From Halichoerus grypus (lineage: Eukaryota > Chordata > Mammalia > Carnivora > Phocidae), in assembly GCF_964656455.1 (NCBI RefSeq), contig NC_135715.1, positions 81,508,414 through 81,572,413 on the forward strand: 64,000 nt of DNA, given 5' to 3'. Positions 35,281 through 48,504 of the stretch are shown piece by piece. A model generated the notes under the pieces. That model had not been told where the DNA came from. It was given only the letters and a program-made list of their open reading frames with translations, and did no database searches. The position numbers were made by a program, and so were the translations under genes. The first letter of the stretch is position 1; each line of letters begins with the position of its first letter.

Positions 35281-38200
35281 ATAGCTGCCTCCTGCCCATG
35301 CTTATTTCTGCCTCGGAATTCTGCTGGGACTCATTCCCCAGGTTTGCACTCAAGCAGAGTTGAAAATCCTGCCACCCTGTGGAGAGGCGAATGAGCTGAA
35401 GCTGGGATTCTTGACCGGCTTCTTTCTGCCAAAACAGTGTGGAGCACTTAGCATTCCTATGCACACATGGAGCAGTAGTGTTAGCTTCAGGTAACAAGAG
35501 CTGAGTCGAGAGGTGCCTTCTGGCCCGGACTTCTTCTCCCTCGGTCTCACGTAAGGAACCCGTTCCCCAGGCTCTCACCCACGGTAGCCTGGAAAGTGCT
35601 TCCTCCCTCAGAGACGTGGATGGTAGCTAAAGCACGATTTCTCTACCGTGTTGTTTCTTCGAGTTAGAACGCTAGCTATTAGACTGCCATGCAAATGTGG
35701 GGCTGCCGTGCTAGCTTGGTCAAACACATGGGGAGTCGTGTTCTGCCTTTCGCAGGGGCCTGAGTCTCACTCGCAAAAAGCTTTGGACTCCCTTGCAGTG
35801 CTCTCACGCACGCACACCACAAAATGCTGCCACCCTCAGGAGCAGCTGTTTTACCTGCAGCACAGGCTCTCAACCGAGTTTTTCCTTCGAGTTAGGTGGC
35901 TGTGTTTAAGGCGGCGCACACACCCTCTCGAATGGTACTAGCCCCATAACCAGGATGTGAGTTAAGAGCTGCCTTCTGTACCGGCCTGTCTCTCCCCCGA
36001 TATTACGATATTGAAACCGTCCCCAGGCTCTCAGCCACAGTACACCCTAAACTGCTCCGCCCACAGAGAGGTCGACGGTAGCTAAAGCACGGTTTCTCTA
36101 CAGTGTTGTTTCTTCGAGTTAGAACGCTAGCTATTAGACTGCCATGCAAATGTGGGGCTGCCGTGCTAGCTTGGTCAAACACATGGGGAGTCGTGTTCTG
36201 CCTTTTGCTGGGGCCTGAGTCTCACTCGCAAAAAGCTTTGGACTCCCTTGCAGTACTCTCACGCACGCACACAACAAAATGCTGCCACCCTCAGGAGCAC
36301 CTGTTTTACCTGAAGCACAGGCTCTCAATCAAGTTTTCCTTCGAGTTAGGTGGCTGTGTTGAAGCCTGCACACACACCCTGGCGAACGGTACCAGCCCCA
36401 TAACCATGATGTGTGTTGAGAGCTGCCTTCTGTACCGGCCTGCCTCTCCCCGATATTATGATATTGAAACTGTGCCCAGGCTCTCAGCCACAGTACACCC
36501 TAAACTGCTTCGCCCACAGAGAGGTCGACGGTAGCTAAAGCACGGTTTCTCTGCTGTGTAGTTTCTTCGAGTTAGAACGCTAGCTATTAGACTTCCATGC
36601 AAAAGTGGGGCTGCCGTGCTAGCGTGATGAAACACATGGGGAGTCGTGTTCTGCCTTTCGCTGGGGCCTGAGTCTCACTCGCAAAAAGCTTTGGACTTCC
36701 TTGCAGTGCTCTCACGCACGCACACAACAAAATGCTGCCACCCTCAGGAGCAGCTGTTTGACCTGACGCACAAGCTCTGAACCGAGATTTTCCTTCGAGT
36801 TAGGTGGCTGTGTTTACCCTGGGCAACGGTACTAGCCCCATACCCATGATGTGGGTTGAGAGCTGCCTTCTGTACCGGCCTGTCTCTCCCCCGATATTAC
36901 GATATTGAAACCGTCCCCAGGCTCTCAGCCACAGTACACCCTAAACTGCTTCGCCCACAGAGAGGTCGACGGTAGCTAAAGCACGGTTTGTCTACAGTGT
37001 TGTTTGTTCGAGTTAGAAAGCTAGCTATTAGACTTCCATTCAAAAGTGGGGCCGCAGTAGTAGTTTCATGGAGCAAGTGGGGAGTCGTGTTCTGGCTTCT
37101 TCCGGGGCCTGGGTCTCACAAGGAAAATGGTTTTGGACTCACTTGCTGTGCACTCACGCATGCACACCACACAATGCGTCCACCCTGACGCATGGCTCTT
37201 TTAGCCGAAGCAGGAATTCCCTACAGAGTTGTTCCTTTGAGTTAGGTGGTTGGCTTATGGCCTGCAGGCACACCCGGGGCAAGGGGACTAGCCTCATAAA
37301 CAAGAGGTGAGTTGAGAGCTGCCTTCCGCACCGGCCTGTTTCTCACTCCATTTCACGTATGGGACCCTTTCCCGGTCTCTCATACACGACCACTATACAA
37401 CTCCTGCGGCTTCAGGAACGGCAATGGTAGCTAAAGCGCAGTAAGGCTACAGCATTGATTCTTGGTGTTAGTAGCCTGGTAGGCGAATGAGCTGCAGCTG
37501 GGATTCTTTACAGACTTGTTTCTTCCCAGTCAGGGTCGAGCACATAGCATTCCAAGCACACATGGAGCAGTAGTCTTAGCTTCAGGTAGCAAGAGCTGAG
37601 TCCAGAGGTGCCTTCTGCCCGGACCTATTTCTCCCTTGGTTTCACGTATGGAACCCGTTCCCCAGGCTCTCAGCCACGGTACTCCGTGTAATGCTTCCTC
37701 CGTCTAGAGGTCGACGGTAGCTAAAGCACGGTTTCTCTACAGTGTTGTTTCTTCGAGTGAGAACACTAGCTGTTAGACTTCCATGCAAAAGTGGGGCTGC
37801 CGTGCTAGCGTGATGAAACACATGGGGAGTCGTGTTCTGCCTTCTGCTGGGGCCTGAGGCTCATTCACAAAAAGCTTTGGACTCCCTTGCAGTGCTCTCA
37901 TGCACGCACACAACAAAATGCTTCCACCCTCAGGAGCGGCTCTTTTAGCTGAAGCATGGATTCTCCAGCGAGTTTTTCCTTCGAGTTAGGCAGTTTTCAT
38001 GAAGCCTGCACACACACCCGGGGCAACGGTACTAGCCCCATAACCATGGTTTGAGTTGAGAGCTGCCTTCTCTCCGGCCTGTCTCTCCCTCGATTTCACG
38101 AAACGGAACCCGTCCCCAGGCTCTCACCCACCGTACACCCTAAACTGCTTCCTCCCACATAGAGGTCGTCGGTAGCTAAAGCACGGTTTCTCTTCAGTGT

Positions 38201-39688
38201 TGTTTCTCCGAGTTAGAACGCTTGCTATGAATGTCCACAATAGCCAAACTGTGGAAAGAGCCATGTCCACCAACAGATGAATGGATAAAGAAGAGGGGGT
38301 ATATATATATACAATGGAATATTATGCAGCCATCAAAAGGAATGAGATCTTGCCATCTGCAACGACGTGGATGGAACTGGAGGGTATCATGCTGAGCGAA
38401 ATAAGTCAAACCGAGAAAGACATGTATCATATGACCTCACTGATATGAGGAATTCTTAATCTCAGGAAACAAACTGAGGGTTGCTAGAGTGGGGGGTGGG
38501 GTGGGAGGGATGGGGTCACTGGGTGTTGGACACTGTGGAGGGTATGTGTTCTGGTAAGCGCTGTGAATTGTGCAAGACTGTTGAATCTCAGATCTGTACC
38601 TCTGAAACAAATAATGCAATATATGTTAAGAAAGAAAAAAAGAAGAAGAAGAATGTAGCAGGAGGGGAAGAATGAAGGGGGGAAAATCGGAGGGGGAGAA
38701 GAACCATGAGAGATGATGGACTCTGAAAAACAAACTGAGGGTTCTAGAGGGGAGGGGGCTGGGAGGATGGCTTAGCCTGGTGATGGGTATTGAGCAGGGC
38801 ACGTTCTGCATGGAGCACTGGGTGTTATGCACAAACAATGAATCATGGAACACTATATCTAAAACTAATGATGTAATGTATGGGGATTAACATAACAATA
38901 AAAACATTAAATAATAATTAAAAAAAAGAACGCTTGCTATTAGACTTCCATGCAAAAGTGGGGCCGCAGTGCTAGCCTCAGGAAACAAGTGGGGAGTCAT
39001 GTTCTGCCTTCTGCCGGGGCCTGAGTCCCACACGGAAAATGGGTCTGGACTCACTTGCAGTGCGCTCACGCATGCACACAGCAAAATGCGTCCACCCTCC
39101 GGCATGGCTACTTTAGCCGAAGCAGGAAATCTCTACAGAGTTGTTCCTTTGAGTTAGGTGGTTGGCTTTAGCCCTGCAGGCACACCCGGGGCAAGGGTAC
39201 TAGCCTCATAAACAAGAGGTGAGTTGAGAACTGCCTTCCGCTCCGGCCTGTTTCTCACTCCATTTCACGTATGGGACCCTTTCCCCGGGCTCTCAGACAG
39301 ACACGAGCACTGTCAAATTCCTCTGGCTTCAGGAACGGCAATGTTAACTCAAGCGCAGTAACTCTATAGCATTGATTCTTGGTGTTAGTAGCCTGGGAAC
39401 TAGGCTTCCAGGCACACAGGGTACAGCAGTGCTAATCTCCTCAAACAAGAGGGGAGTCGACAGCAGCCTTCCTTCCAGGCCTGCTTCTCACTCTGAGTTA
39501 CGTTTAGGTTCCATTTCTCATGCTTTCACAAAAACACACAACAGATGAAGTGCACGCTCAGGAAGGGCGATCTTTGCTGAGGCACGGGTCCTCCGCACTT
39601 TTGTTCCTTTCCGTTGGGTGGATGGCACTTAGGACTACACGCACACACGGGAGAGCCGATCTAGTTTCCCGAAACAAGAGTTGAGTCG
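35281..39688. repeat. Macrosatellite unit 9 (4408 bp)
   Basis: Has an extra C in the run near 35996, also found in units 12, 14 and 15, compensated by a private loss of one C near 37373. Carries the ggcggcgcac variant near 35909, shared with units 7, 12 and 14. Private G at 36253 and T at 39494. Confidence 0.95.
38231..38926 (+). mobile_element. L1 fragment, unit 9
   Basis: 696 bp, (TA)6, left target copy gctatga. Confidence 0.92.
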
Positions 39689-42600
39689 ATAGCTGCCTCC
39701 TGCCCATGCTTATTTCTGCCTCGGAATTCTGCTGGGACTCATTCCCCAGGTTTGCACTCAAGCAGAGTTGAAAATCCTGCCACCCTGTGGAGAGGCGAAT
39801 GAGCTGAAGCTGGGATTCTTGACCGGCTTCTTTCTGCCAAAACAGTGTGGAGCACTTAGCATTCCTATGCACACATGGAGCAGTAGTGTTAGCTTCAGGT
39901 AACAAGAGCTGAGTCGAGAGGTGCCTTCTGGCCCGGACTTCTTCTCCCTCGGTCTCACGTAAGGAACCCGTTCCCCAGGCTCTCACCCACGGTAGCCTGG
40001 AAAGTGCTTTCTCCTTCAGAGACGTGGATGGTAGCTAAAGCACGATTTCTCTACCGTGTTGTTTCTTCGAGTTAGAACGCTAGCTATTAGACTGCCATGC
40101 AAAAGTGGGGCTGCCGTGCTAGCTTGGTCAAACACATGGGGAGTCGTGTTCTGCCTTTCGCAGGGGCCTGAGTCTCACTCGCAAAAAGCTTTGGACTCCC
40201 TTGCAGTGCTCTCACGCACGCACACCACAAAATGCTGCCACCCTCAGGAGCAGCTGTTTTACCTACAGCACAGGCTCTCAACCGAGTTTTTCCTTCGAGT
40301 TAGGTGGCTGTGTTTAAGGCGGCACACACACCCTCTCGAATGGTACTAGCCCCATAACCAGGATGTGAGTTAAGAGCTGCCTTCTGTACCGGCCTGTCTC
40401 TCCCCGATATTACGATATTGAAACCGTCCCCAGGCTCTCAGCCACAGTACACCCTAAACTGCTCCGTCCACAGAGAGGTCGACGGTAGCTAAAGCACAGT
40501 TTCTCTACAGTGTTGTTTCTTCGAGTTAGAACGCTAGCTATTAGACTGCCATGCAAATGTGGGGCTGCCGTGCTAGCTTGGTCAAACACATGGGGAGTCG
40601 TGTTCTGCCTTTTGCTGGGGCCTGAGTCTCACTCGCAAAAAGCTTTGGACTCCCTTGCACTACTCTCACGCACGCACACAACAAAATGCTGCCACCCTCA
40701 GGATCACCTGTTTTACCTGAAGCACAGGCTCTCAATCAAGTTTTCCTTCGAGTTAGGTGGCTGTGTTGAAGCCTGCACACACACCCTGGCGAACGGTACC
40801 AGCCCCATAACCATGATGTGTGTTGAGAGCTGCCTTCTGTACCGGCCTGCCTCTCCCCGATATTATGATATTGAAACTGTGCCCAGGCTCTCAGCCACAG
40901 TACACCCTAAACTGCTTCGCCCACAGAGAGGTCGACGGTAGCTAAAGCACGGTTTCTCTGCTGTGTAGTTTCTTCGAGTTAGAACGCTAGCTATTAGACT
41001 TCCATGCAAAAGTGGGGCTGCCGTGCTAGCGTGATGAAACACATGGGGAGTCGTGTTCTGCCTTTCGCTGGGGCCTGAGTCTCACTCGCAAAAAGCTTTG
41101 GACTTCCTTGCAGTGCTCTCACGCACGCACACAACACAATGCTGCCACCCTCAGGAGCAGCTGTTTGACCTGACGCACAAGCTCTGAACCGAGATTTTCC
41201 TTCGAGTTAGGTGGCTGTGTTTACCCTGGGCAACGGTACTAGCCCCATAACCATGATGTGGGTTGAGAGCTGCCTTCTGTACCGGCCTGTCTCTCCCCCG
41301 ATATTACGATATTGAAACCGTCCCCAGGCTCTCAGCCACAGTACACCCTAAACTGCTTCGCCCACAGAGAGGTCGACGGTAGCTAAAGCACGGTTTGTCT
41401 ACAGTGTTGTTTGTTCGAGTTAGAAAGCTAGCTATTAGACTTCCATTCAAAAGTGGGGCCGCAGTAGTAGTTTCATGGAGCAAGTGGGGAGTCGTGTTCT
41501 GGCTTCTTCCGGGGCCTGGGTCTCACAAGGAAAATGGTTTTGGACTCACTTGCTGTGCACTCACGCATGCACACCACACAATGCGTCCACCCTGAGGCAT
41601 GGCTCTTTTAGCCGAAGCAGGAATTCCCTACAGAGTTGTTCCTTTGAGTTAGGTGGTTGGCTTATGGCCTGCAGGCACACCCGGGGCAAGGGGACTAGCC
41701 TCATAAACAAGAGGTGAGTTGAGAGCTGCCTTCCGCACCGGCCTGTTTCTCACTCCATTTCACGTATGGGACCCTTTCCCCGGTCTCTCATACACGACCA
41801 CTATACAACTCCTGCGGCTTCAGGAACGGCAATGGTAGCTAAAGCGCAGTAAGGCTACAGCATTGATTCTTGGTGTTAGTAGCCTGGTAGGCGAATGAGC
41901 TGCAGCTGGGATTCTTTACAGACTTGTTTCTTCCCAGTCAGGGTCGAGCACATAGCATTCCAAGCACACATGGAGCAGTAGTCTTAGCTTCAGGTAGCAA
42001 GAGCTGAGTCCAGAGGTGCCTTCTGCCCGGACCTATTTCTCCCTTGGTTTCACGTATGGAACCCGTTCCCCAGGCTCTCAGCCACGGTACTCCGTGTAAT
42101 GCTTCCTCCGTCTAGAGGTCGACGGTAGCTAAAGCACGGTTTCTCTACAGTGTTGTTTCTTCGAGTGAGAACACTAGCTGTTAGACTTCCATGCAAAAGT
42201 GGGGCTGCCGTGCTAGCGTGATGAAACACATGGGGAGTCGTGTTCTGCCTTCTGCTGGGGCCTGAGGCTCATTCACAAAAAGCTTTGGACTCCCTTGCAG
42301 TGCTCTCATGCACGCACACAACAAAATGCTTCCACCCTCAGGAGCGGCTCTTTTAGCTGAAGCATGGATTCTCCAGCGAGTTTTTCCTTCGAGTTAGGCA
42401 GTTTTCATGAAGCCTGCACACACACCCGGGGCAACGGTACTAGCCCCATAACCATGGTTTGAGTTGAGAGCTGCCTTCTCTCCGGCCTGTCTCTCCCTCG
42501 ATTTCACGAAACGGAACCCGTCCCCAGGCTCTCACCCACCGTACACCCTAAACTGCTTCCTCCCACATAGAGGTCGTCGGTAGCTAAAGCACGGTTTCTC

Positions 42601-44096
42601 TTCAGTGTTGTTTCTCCGAGTTAGAACGCTTGCTATGAATGTCCACAATAGCCAAACTGTGGAAAGAGCCATGTCCACCAACAGATGAATGGATAAAGAA
42701 GAGGGGGTATATATATATACAATGGAATATTATGCAGCCATCAAAAGGAATGAGATCTTGCCATCTGCAACGACGTGGATGGAACTGGAGGGTATCATGC
42801 TGAGCGAAATAAGTCAAACCGAGAAAGACATGTATCATATGACCTCACTGATATGAGGAATTCTTAATCTCAGGAAACAAACTGAGGGTTGCTAGAGTGG
42901 GGGGTGGGGTGGGAGGGATGGGGTCACTGGGTGTTGGACACTGTGGAGGGTATGTGTTCTGGTAAGCGCTGTGAATTGTGCAAGACTGTTGAATCTCAGA
43001 TCTGTACCTCTGAAACAAATAATGCAATATATGTTAAGAAAGAAAAAAAGAAGAAGAAGAATGTAGCAGGAGGGGAAGAATGAAGGGGGGAAAATCGGAG
43101 GGGGAGAAGAACCATGAGAGATGATGGACTCTGAAAAACAAACTGAGGGTTCTAGAGGGGAGGGGGCTGGGAGGATGGCTTAGCCTGGTGATGGGTATTG
43201 AGCAGGGCACGTTCTGCATGGAGCACTGGGTGTTATGCACAAACAATGAATCATGGAACACTATATCTAAAACTAATGATGTAATGTATGGGGATTAACA
43301 TAACAATAAAAACATTAAATAATAATTAAAAAAAAGAACGCTTGCTATTAGACTTCCATGCAAAAGTGGGGCCGCAGTGCTAGCCTCAGGAAACAAGTGG
43401 GGAGTCATGTTCTGCCTTCTGCCGGGGCCTGAGTCCCACACGGAAAATGGGTCTGGACTCACTTGCAGTGCGCTCACGCATGCACACAGCAAAATGCGTC
43501 CACCCTCCGGCATGGCTACTTTAGCCGAAGCAGGAAATCTCTACAGAGTTGTTCCTTTGAGTTAGGTGGTTGGCTTTAGCCCTGCAGGCACACCCGGGGC
43601 AAGGGTACTAGCCTCATAAACAAGAGGTGAGTTGAGAACTGCCTTCCGCTCCGGCCTGTTTCTCACTCCATTTCACGTATGGGACCCTTTCCCCGGGCTC
43701 TCAGACAGACACGAGCACTGTCAAATTCCTCTGGCTTCAGGAACGGCAATGTTAACTCAAGCGCAGTAACTCTATAGCATTGATTCTTGGTGTTAGTAGC
43801 CTGGGAACTAGGCTTCCAGGCACACAGGGTACAGCAGTGCTAATCTCCTCAAACAAGAGGGGAGTCGACAGCAGCCTTCCTTCCAGGCCTGCTTCTCACT
43901 CCGAGTTACGTTTAGGTTCCATTTCTCATGCTTTCACAAAAACACACAACAGATGAAGTGCACGCTCAGGAAGGGCGATCTTTGCTGAGGCACGGGTCCT
44001 CCGCACTTTTGTTCCTTTCCGTTGGGTGGATGGCACTTAGGACTACACGCACACACGGGAGAGCCGATCTAGTTTCCCGAAACAAGAGTTGAGTCG
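39689..44096. repeat. Macrosatellite unit 10 (4408 bp)
   Basis: Carries an unusual cluster of private changes in its first 1.5 kb: T at 40010, T at 40015, A at 40265, T at 40467, A at 40498, T at 40704 and C at 41137. The rest is consensus-like. Confidence 0.95.
42639..43334 (+). mobile_element. L1 fragment, unit 10
   Basis: 696 bp, (TA)6, left target copy gctatga. Confidence 0.92.
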
Positions 44097-47000
44097 ATAG
44101 CTGCCTCCTGCCCATGCTTATTTCTGCCTCGGAATTCTGCTGGGACTCATTCCCCAGGTTTGCACTCAAGCAGAGTTGAAAATCCTGCCACCCTGTGGAG
44201 AGGCGAATGAGCTGAAGCTGGGATTCTTGACCGGCTTCTTTCTGCCAAAACAGTGTGGAGCACTTAGCATTCCTATGCACACATGGAGCAGTAGTGTTAG
44301 CTTCAGGTAACAAGAGCTGAGTCGAGAGGTGCCTTCTGGCCCGGACTTCTTCTCCCTCGGTCTCACGTAAGGAACCCGTTCCCCAGGCTCTCACCCACGG
44401 TAGCCTGGAAAGTGCTTCCTCCCTCAGAGACGTGGATGGTAGCTAAAGCACGATTTCTCTACCGTGTTGTTTCTTCGAGTTAGAACGCTAGCTCTTAGAC
44501 TGCCATGCAAATGTGGGGCTGCCGTGCTAGCTTGGTCAAACACATGGGGAGTCGTGTTCTGCCTTTCGCAGGGGCCTGAGTCTCACTCGCAAAAAGCTTT
44601 GGACTCCCTTGCAGTGCTCTCACGCACGCACACCACAAAATGCTGCCACCCTCAGGAGCAGCTGTTTTACCTGCAGCACAGGCTCTCAACCGAGTTTTTC
44701 CTTCGAGTTAGGTGGCTGTGTTTAAGGCGGCACACACACCCTCTCGAATGGTACTAGCCCCATAACCAGGATGTGAGTTAAGAGCTGCCTTCTGTACCGG
44801 CCTGTCTCTCCCCGATATTACGATATTGAAACCGTCCCCAGGCTCTCAGCCACAGTACACCCTAAACTGCTCCGCCCACAGAGAGGTCGACGGTAGCTAA
44901 AGCACGGTTTCTCTACAGTGTTGTTTCTTCGAGTTAGAACGCTAGCTATTAGACTGCCATGCAAATGTGGGGCTGCCGTGCTAGCTTGGTCAAACACATG
45001 GGGAGTCGTGTTCTGCCTTTTGCTGGGGCCTGAGTCTCACTCGCAAAAAGCTTTGGACTCCCTTGCACTACTCTCACGCACGCACACAACAAAATGCTGC
45101 CACCCTCAGGAGCACCTGTTTTACCTGAAGCACAGGCTCTCAATCGAGTTTTCCTTCGAGTTAGGTGGCTGTGTTGAAGCCTGCACACACACCCTGGCGA
45201 ACGGTACCAGCCCCATAACCATGATGTGTGTTGAGAGCTGCCTTCTGTACCGGCCTGCCTCTCCCCGATATTATGATATTGAAACTGTGCCCAGGCTCTC
45301 AGCCACAGTACACCCTAAACTGCTTCGCCCACAGAGAGGTCGACGGTAGCTAAAGCACGGTTTCTCTGCTGTGTAGTTTCTTCGAGTTAGAACGCTAGCT
45401 ATTAGACTTCCATGCAAAAGTGGGGCTGCCGTGCTAGCGTGATGAAACACATGGGGAGTCGTGTTCTGCCTTTCGCTGGGGCCTGAGTCTCGCTCGCAAA
45501 AAGCTTTGGACTTCCTTGCAGTGCTCTCACGCACGCACACAACAAAATGCTGCCACCCTCAGGAGCAGCTGTTTGACCTGACGCACAAGCTCTGAACCGA
45601 GATTTTCCTTCGAGTTAGGTGGCTGTGTTTACCCTGGGCAACGGTACTAGCCCCATAACCATGATGTGGGTTGAGAGCTGCCTTCTGTACCGGCCTGTCT
45701 CTCCCCCGATATTACGATATTGAAACCGTCCCCAGGCTCTCAGCCACAGTACACCCTAAACTGCTTCGCCCACAGAGAGGTCGACGGTAGCTAAAGCACG
45801 GTTTGTCTACAGTGTTGTTTGTTCGAGTTAGAAAGCTAGCTATTAGACTTCCATTCAAAAGTGGGGCCGCAGTAGTAGTTTCATGGAGCAAGTGGGGAGT
45901 CGTGTTCTGGCTTCTTCCGGGGCCTGGGTCTCACAAGGAAAATGGTTTTGGACTCACTTGCTGTGCACTCACGCATGCACACCACACAATGCGTCCACCC
46001 TGACGCATGGCTCTTTTAGCCGAAGCAGGAATTCCCTACAGAGTTGTTCCTTTGAGTTAGGTGGTTGGCTTATGGCCTGCAGGCACACCCGGGGCAAGGG
46101 GACTAGCCTCATAAACAAGAGGTGAGTTGAGAGCTGCCTTCCGCACCGGCCTGTTTCTCACTCCATTTCACGTATGGGACCCTTTCCCCGGTCTCTCATA
46201 CACGACCACTATACAACTCCTGCGGCTTCAGGAACGGCAATGGTAGCTAAAGCGCAGTAAGGCTACAGCATTGATTCTTGGTGTTAGTAGCCTGGTAGGC
46301 GAATGAGCTGCAGCTGGGATTCTTTACAGACTTGTTTCTTCCCAGTCAGGGTCGAGCACATAGCATTCCAAGCACACATGGAGCAGTAGTCTTAGCTTCA
46401 GGTAGCAAGAGCTGAGTCCAGAGGTGCCTTCTGCCCGGACCTATTTCTCCCTTGGTTTCACGTATGGAACCCGTTCCCCAGGCTCTCAGCCACGGTACTC
46501 CGTGTAATGCTTCCTCCGTCTAGAGGTCGACGGTAGCTAAAGCACGGTTTCTCTACAGTGTTGTTTCTTCGAGTGAGAACACTAGCTGTTAGACTTCCAT
46601 GCAAAAGTGGGGCTGCCGTGCTAGCGTGATGAAACACATGGGGAGTCGTGTTCTGCCTTCTGCTGGGGCCTGAGGCTCATTCACAAAAAGCTTTGGACTC
46701 CCTTGCAGTGCTCTCATGCACGCACACAACAAAATGCTTCCACCCTCAGGAGCGGCTCTTTTAGCTGAAGCATGGATTCTCCAGCGAGTTTTTCCTTCGA
46801 GTTAGGCAGTTTTCATGAAGCCTGCACACACACCCGGGGCAACGGTACTAGCCCCATAACCATGGTTTGAGTTGAGAGCTGCCTTCTCTCCGGCCTGTCT
46901 CTCCCTCGATTTCACGAAACGGAACCCGTCCCCAGGCTCTCACCCACCGTACACCCTAAACTGCTTCCTCCCACATAGAGGTCGTCGGTAGCTAAAGCAC

Positions 47001-48504
47001 GGTTTCTCTTCAGTGTTGTTTCTCCGAGTTAGAACGCTTGCTATGAATGTCCACAATAGCCAAACTGTGGAAAGAGCCATGTCCACCAACAGATGAATGG
47101 ATAAAGAAGAGGGGGTATATATATATACAATGGAATATTATGCAGCCATCAAAAGGAATGAGATCTTGCCATCTGCAACGACGTGGATGGAACTGGAGGG
47201 TATCATGCTGAGCGAAATAAGTCAAACCGAGAAAGACATGTATCATATGACCTCACTGATATGAGGAATTCTTAATCTCAGGAAACAAACTGAGGGTTGC
47301 TAGAGTGGGGGGTGGGGTGGGAGGGATGGGGTCACTGGGTGTTGGACACTGTGGAGGGTATGTGTTCTGGTAAGCGCTGTGAATTGTGCAAGACTGTTGA
47401 ATCTCAGATCTGTACCTCTGAAACAAATAATGCAATATATGTTAAGAAAGAAAAAAAGAAGAAGAAGAATGTAGCAGGAGGGGAAGAATGAAGGGGGGAA
47501 AATCGGAGGGGGAGAAGAACCATGAGAGATGATGGACTCTGAAAAACAAACTGAGGGTTCTAGAGGGGAGGGGGCTGGGAGGATGGCTTAGCCTGGTGAT
47601 GGGTATTGAGCAGGGCACGTTCTGCATGGAGCACTGGGTGTTATGCACAAACAATGAATCATGGAACACTATATCTAAAACTAATGATGTAATGTATGGG
47701 GATTAACATAACAATAAAAACATTAAATAATAATTAAAAAAAAGAACGCTTGCTATTAGACTTCCATGCAAAAGTGGGGCCGCAGTGCTAGCCTCAGGAA
47801 ACAAGTGGGGAGTCATGTTCTGCCTTCTGCCGGGGCCTGAGTCCCACACGGAAAATGGGTCTGGACTCACTTGCAGTGCGCTCACGCATGCACACAGCAA
47901 AATGCGTCCACCCTCCGGCATGGCTACTTTAGCCAAAGCAGGAAATCTCTACAGAGTTGTTCCTTTGAGTTAGGTGGTTGGCTTTAGCCCTGCAGGCACA
48001 CCCGGGGCAAGGGTACTAGCCTCATAAACAAGAGGTGAGTTGAGAACTGCCTTCCGCTCCGGCCTGTTTCTCACTCCATTTCACGTATGGGACCCTTTCC
48101 CCGGGCTCTCAGACAGACACGAGCACTGTCAAATTCCTCTGGCTTCAGGAACGGCAATGTTAACTCAAGCGCAGTAACTCTATAGCATTGATTCTTGGTG
48201 TTAGTAGCCTGGGAACTAGGCTTCCAGGCACACAGGGTACAGCAGTGCTAATCTCCTCAAACAAGAGGGGAGTCGACAGCAGCCTTCCTTCCAGGCCTGC
48301 TTCTCACTCCGAGTTACGTTTAGGTTCCATTTCTCATGCTTTCACAAAAACACACAACAGATGAAGTGCACGCTCAGGAAGGGCGATCTTTGCTGAGGCA
48401 CGGGTCCTCCGCACTTTTGTTTCTTTCCGTTGGGTGGATGGCACTTAGGACTACACGCACACACGGGAGAGCCGATCTAGTTTCCCGAAACAAGAGTTGA
48501 GTCG
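44097..48504. repeat. Macrosatellite unit 11 (4408 bp)
   Basis: Left half of a two-unit block repeated at +8817. Its markers C at 44494, A at 47935 and T at 48422 are all matched in unit 13. G at 45492 is not matched there. Confidence 0.95.
47047..47742 (+). mobile_element. L1 fragment, unit 11
   Basis: 696 bp, (TA)6, left target copy gctatga. Confidence 0.92.
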
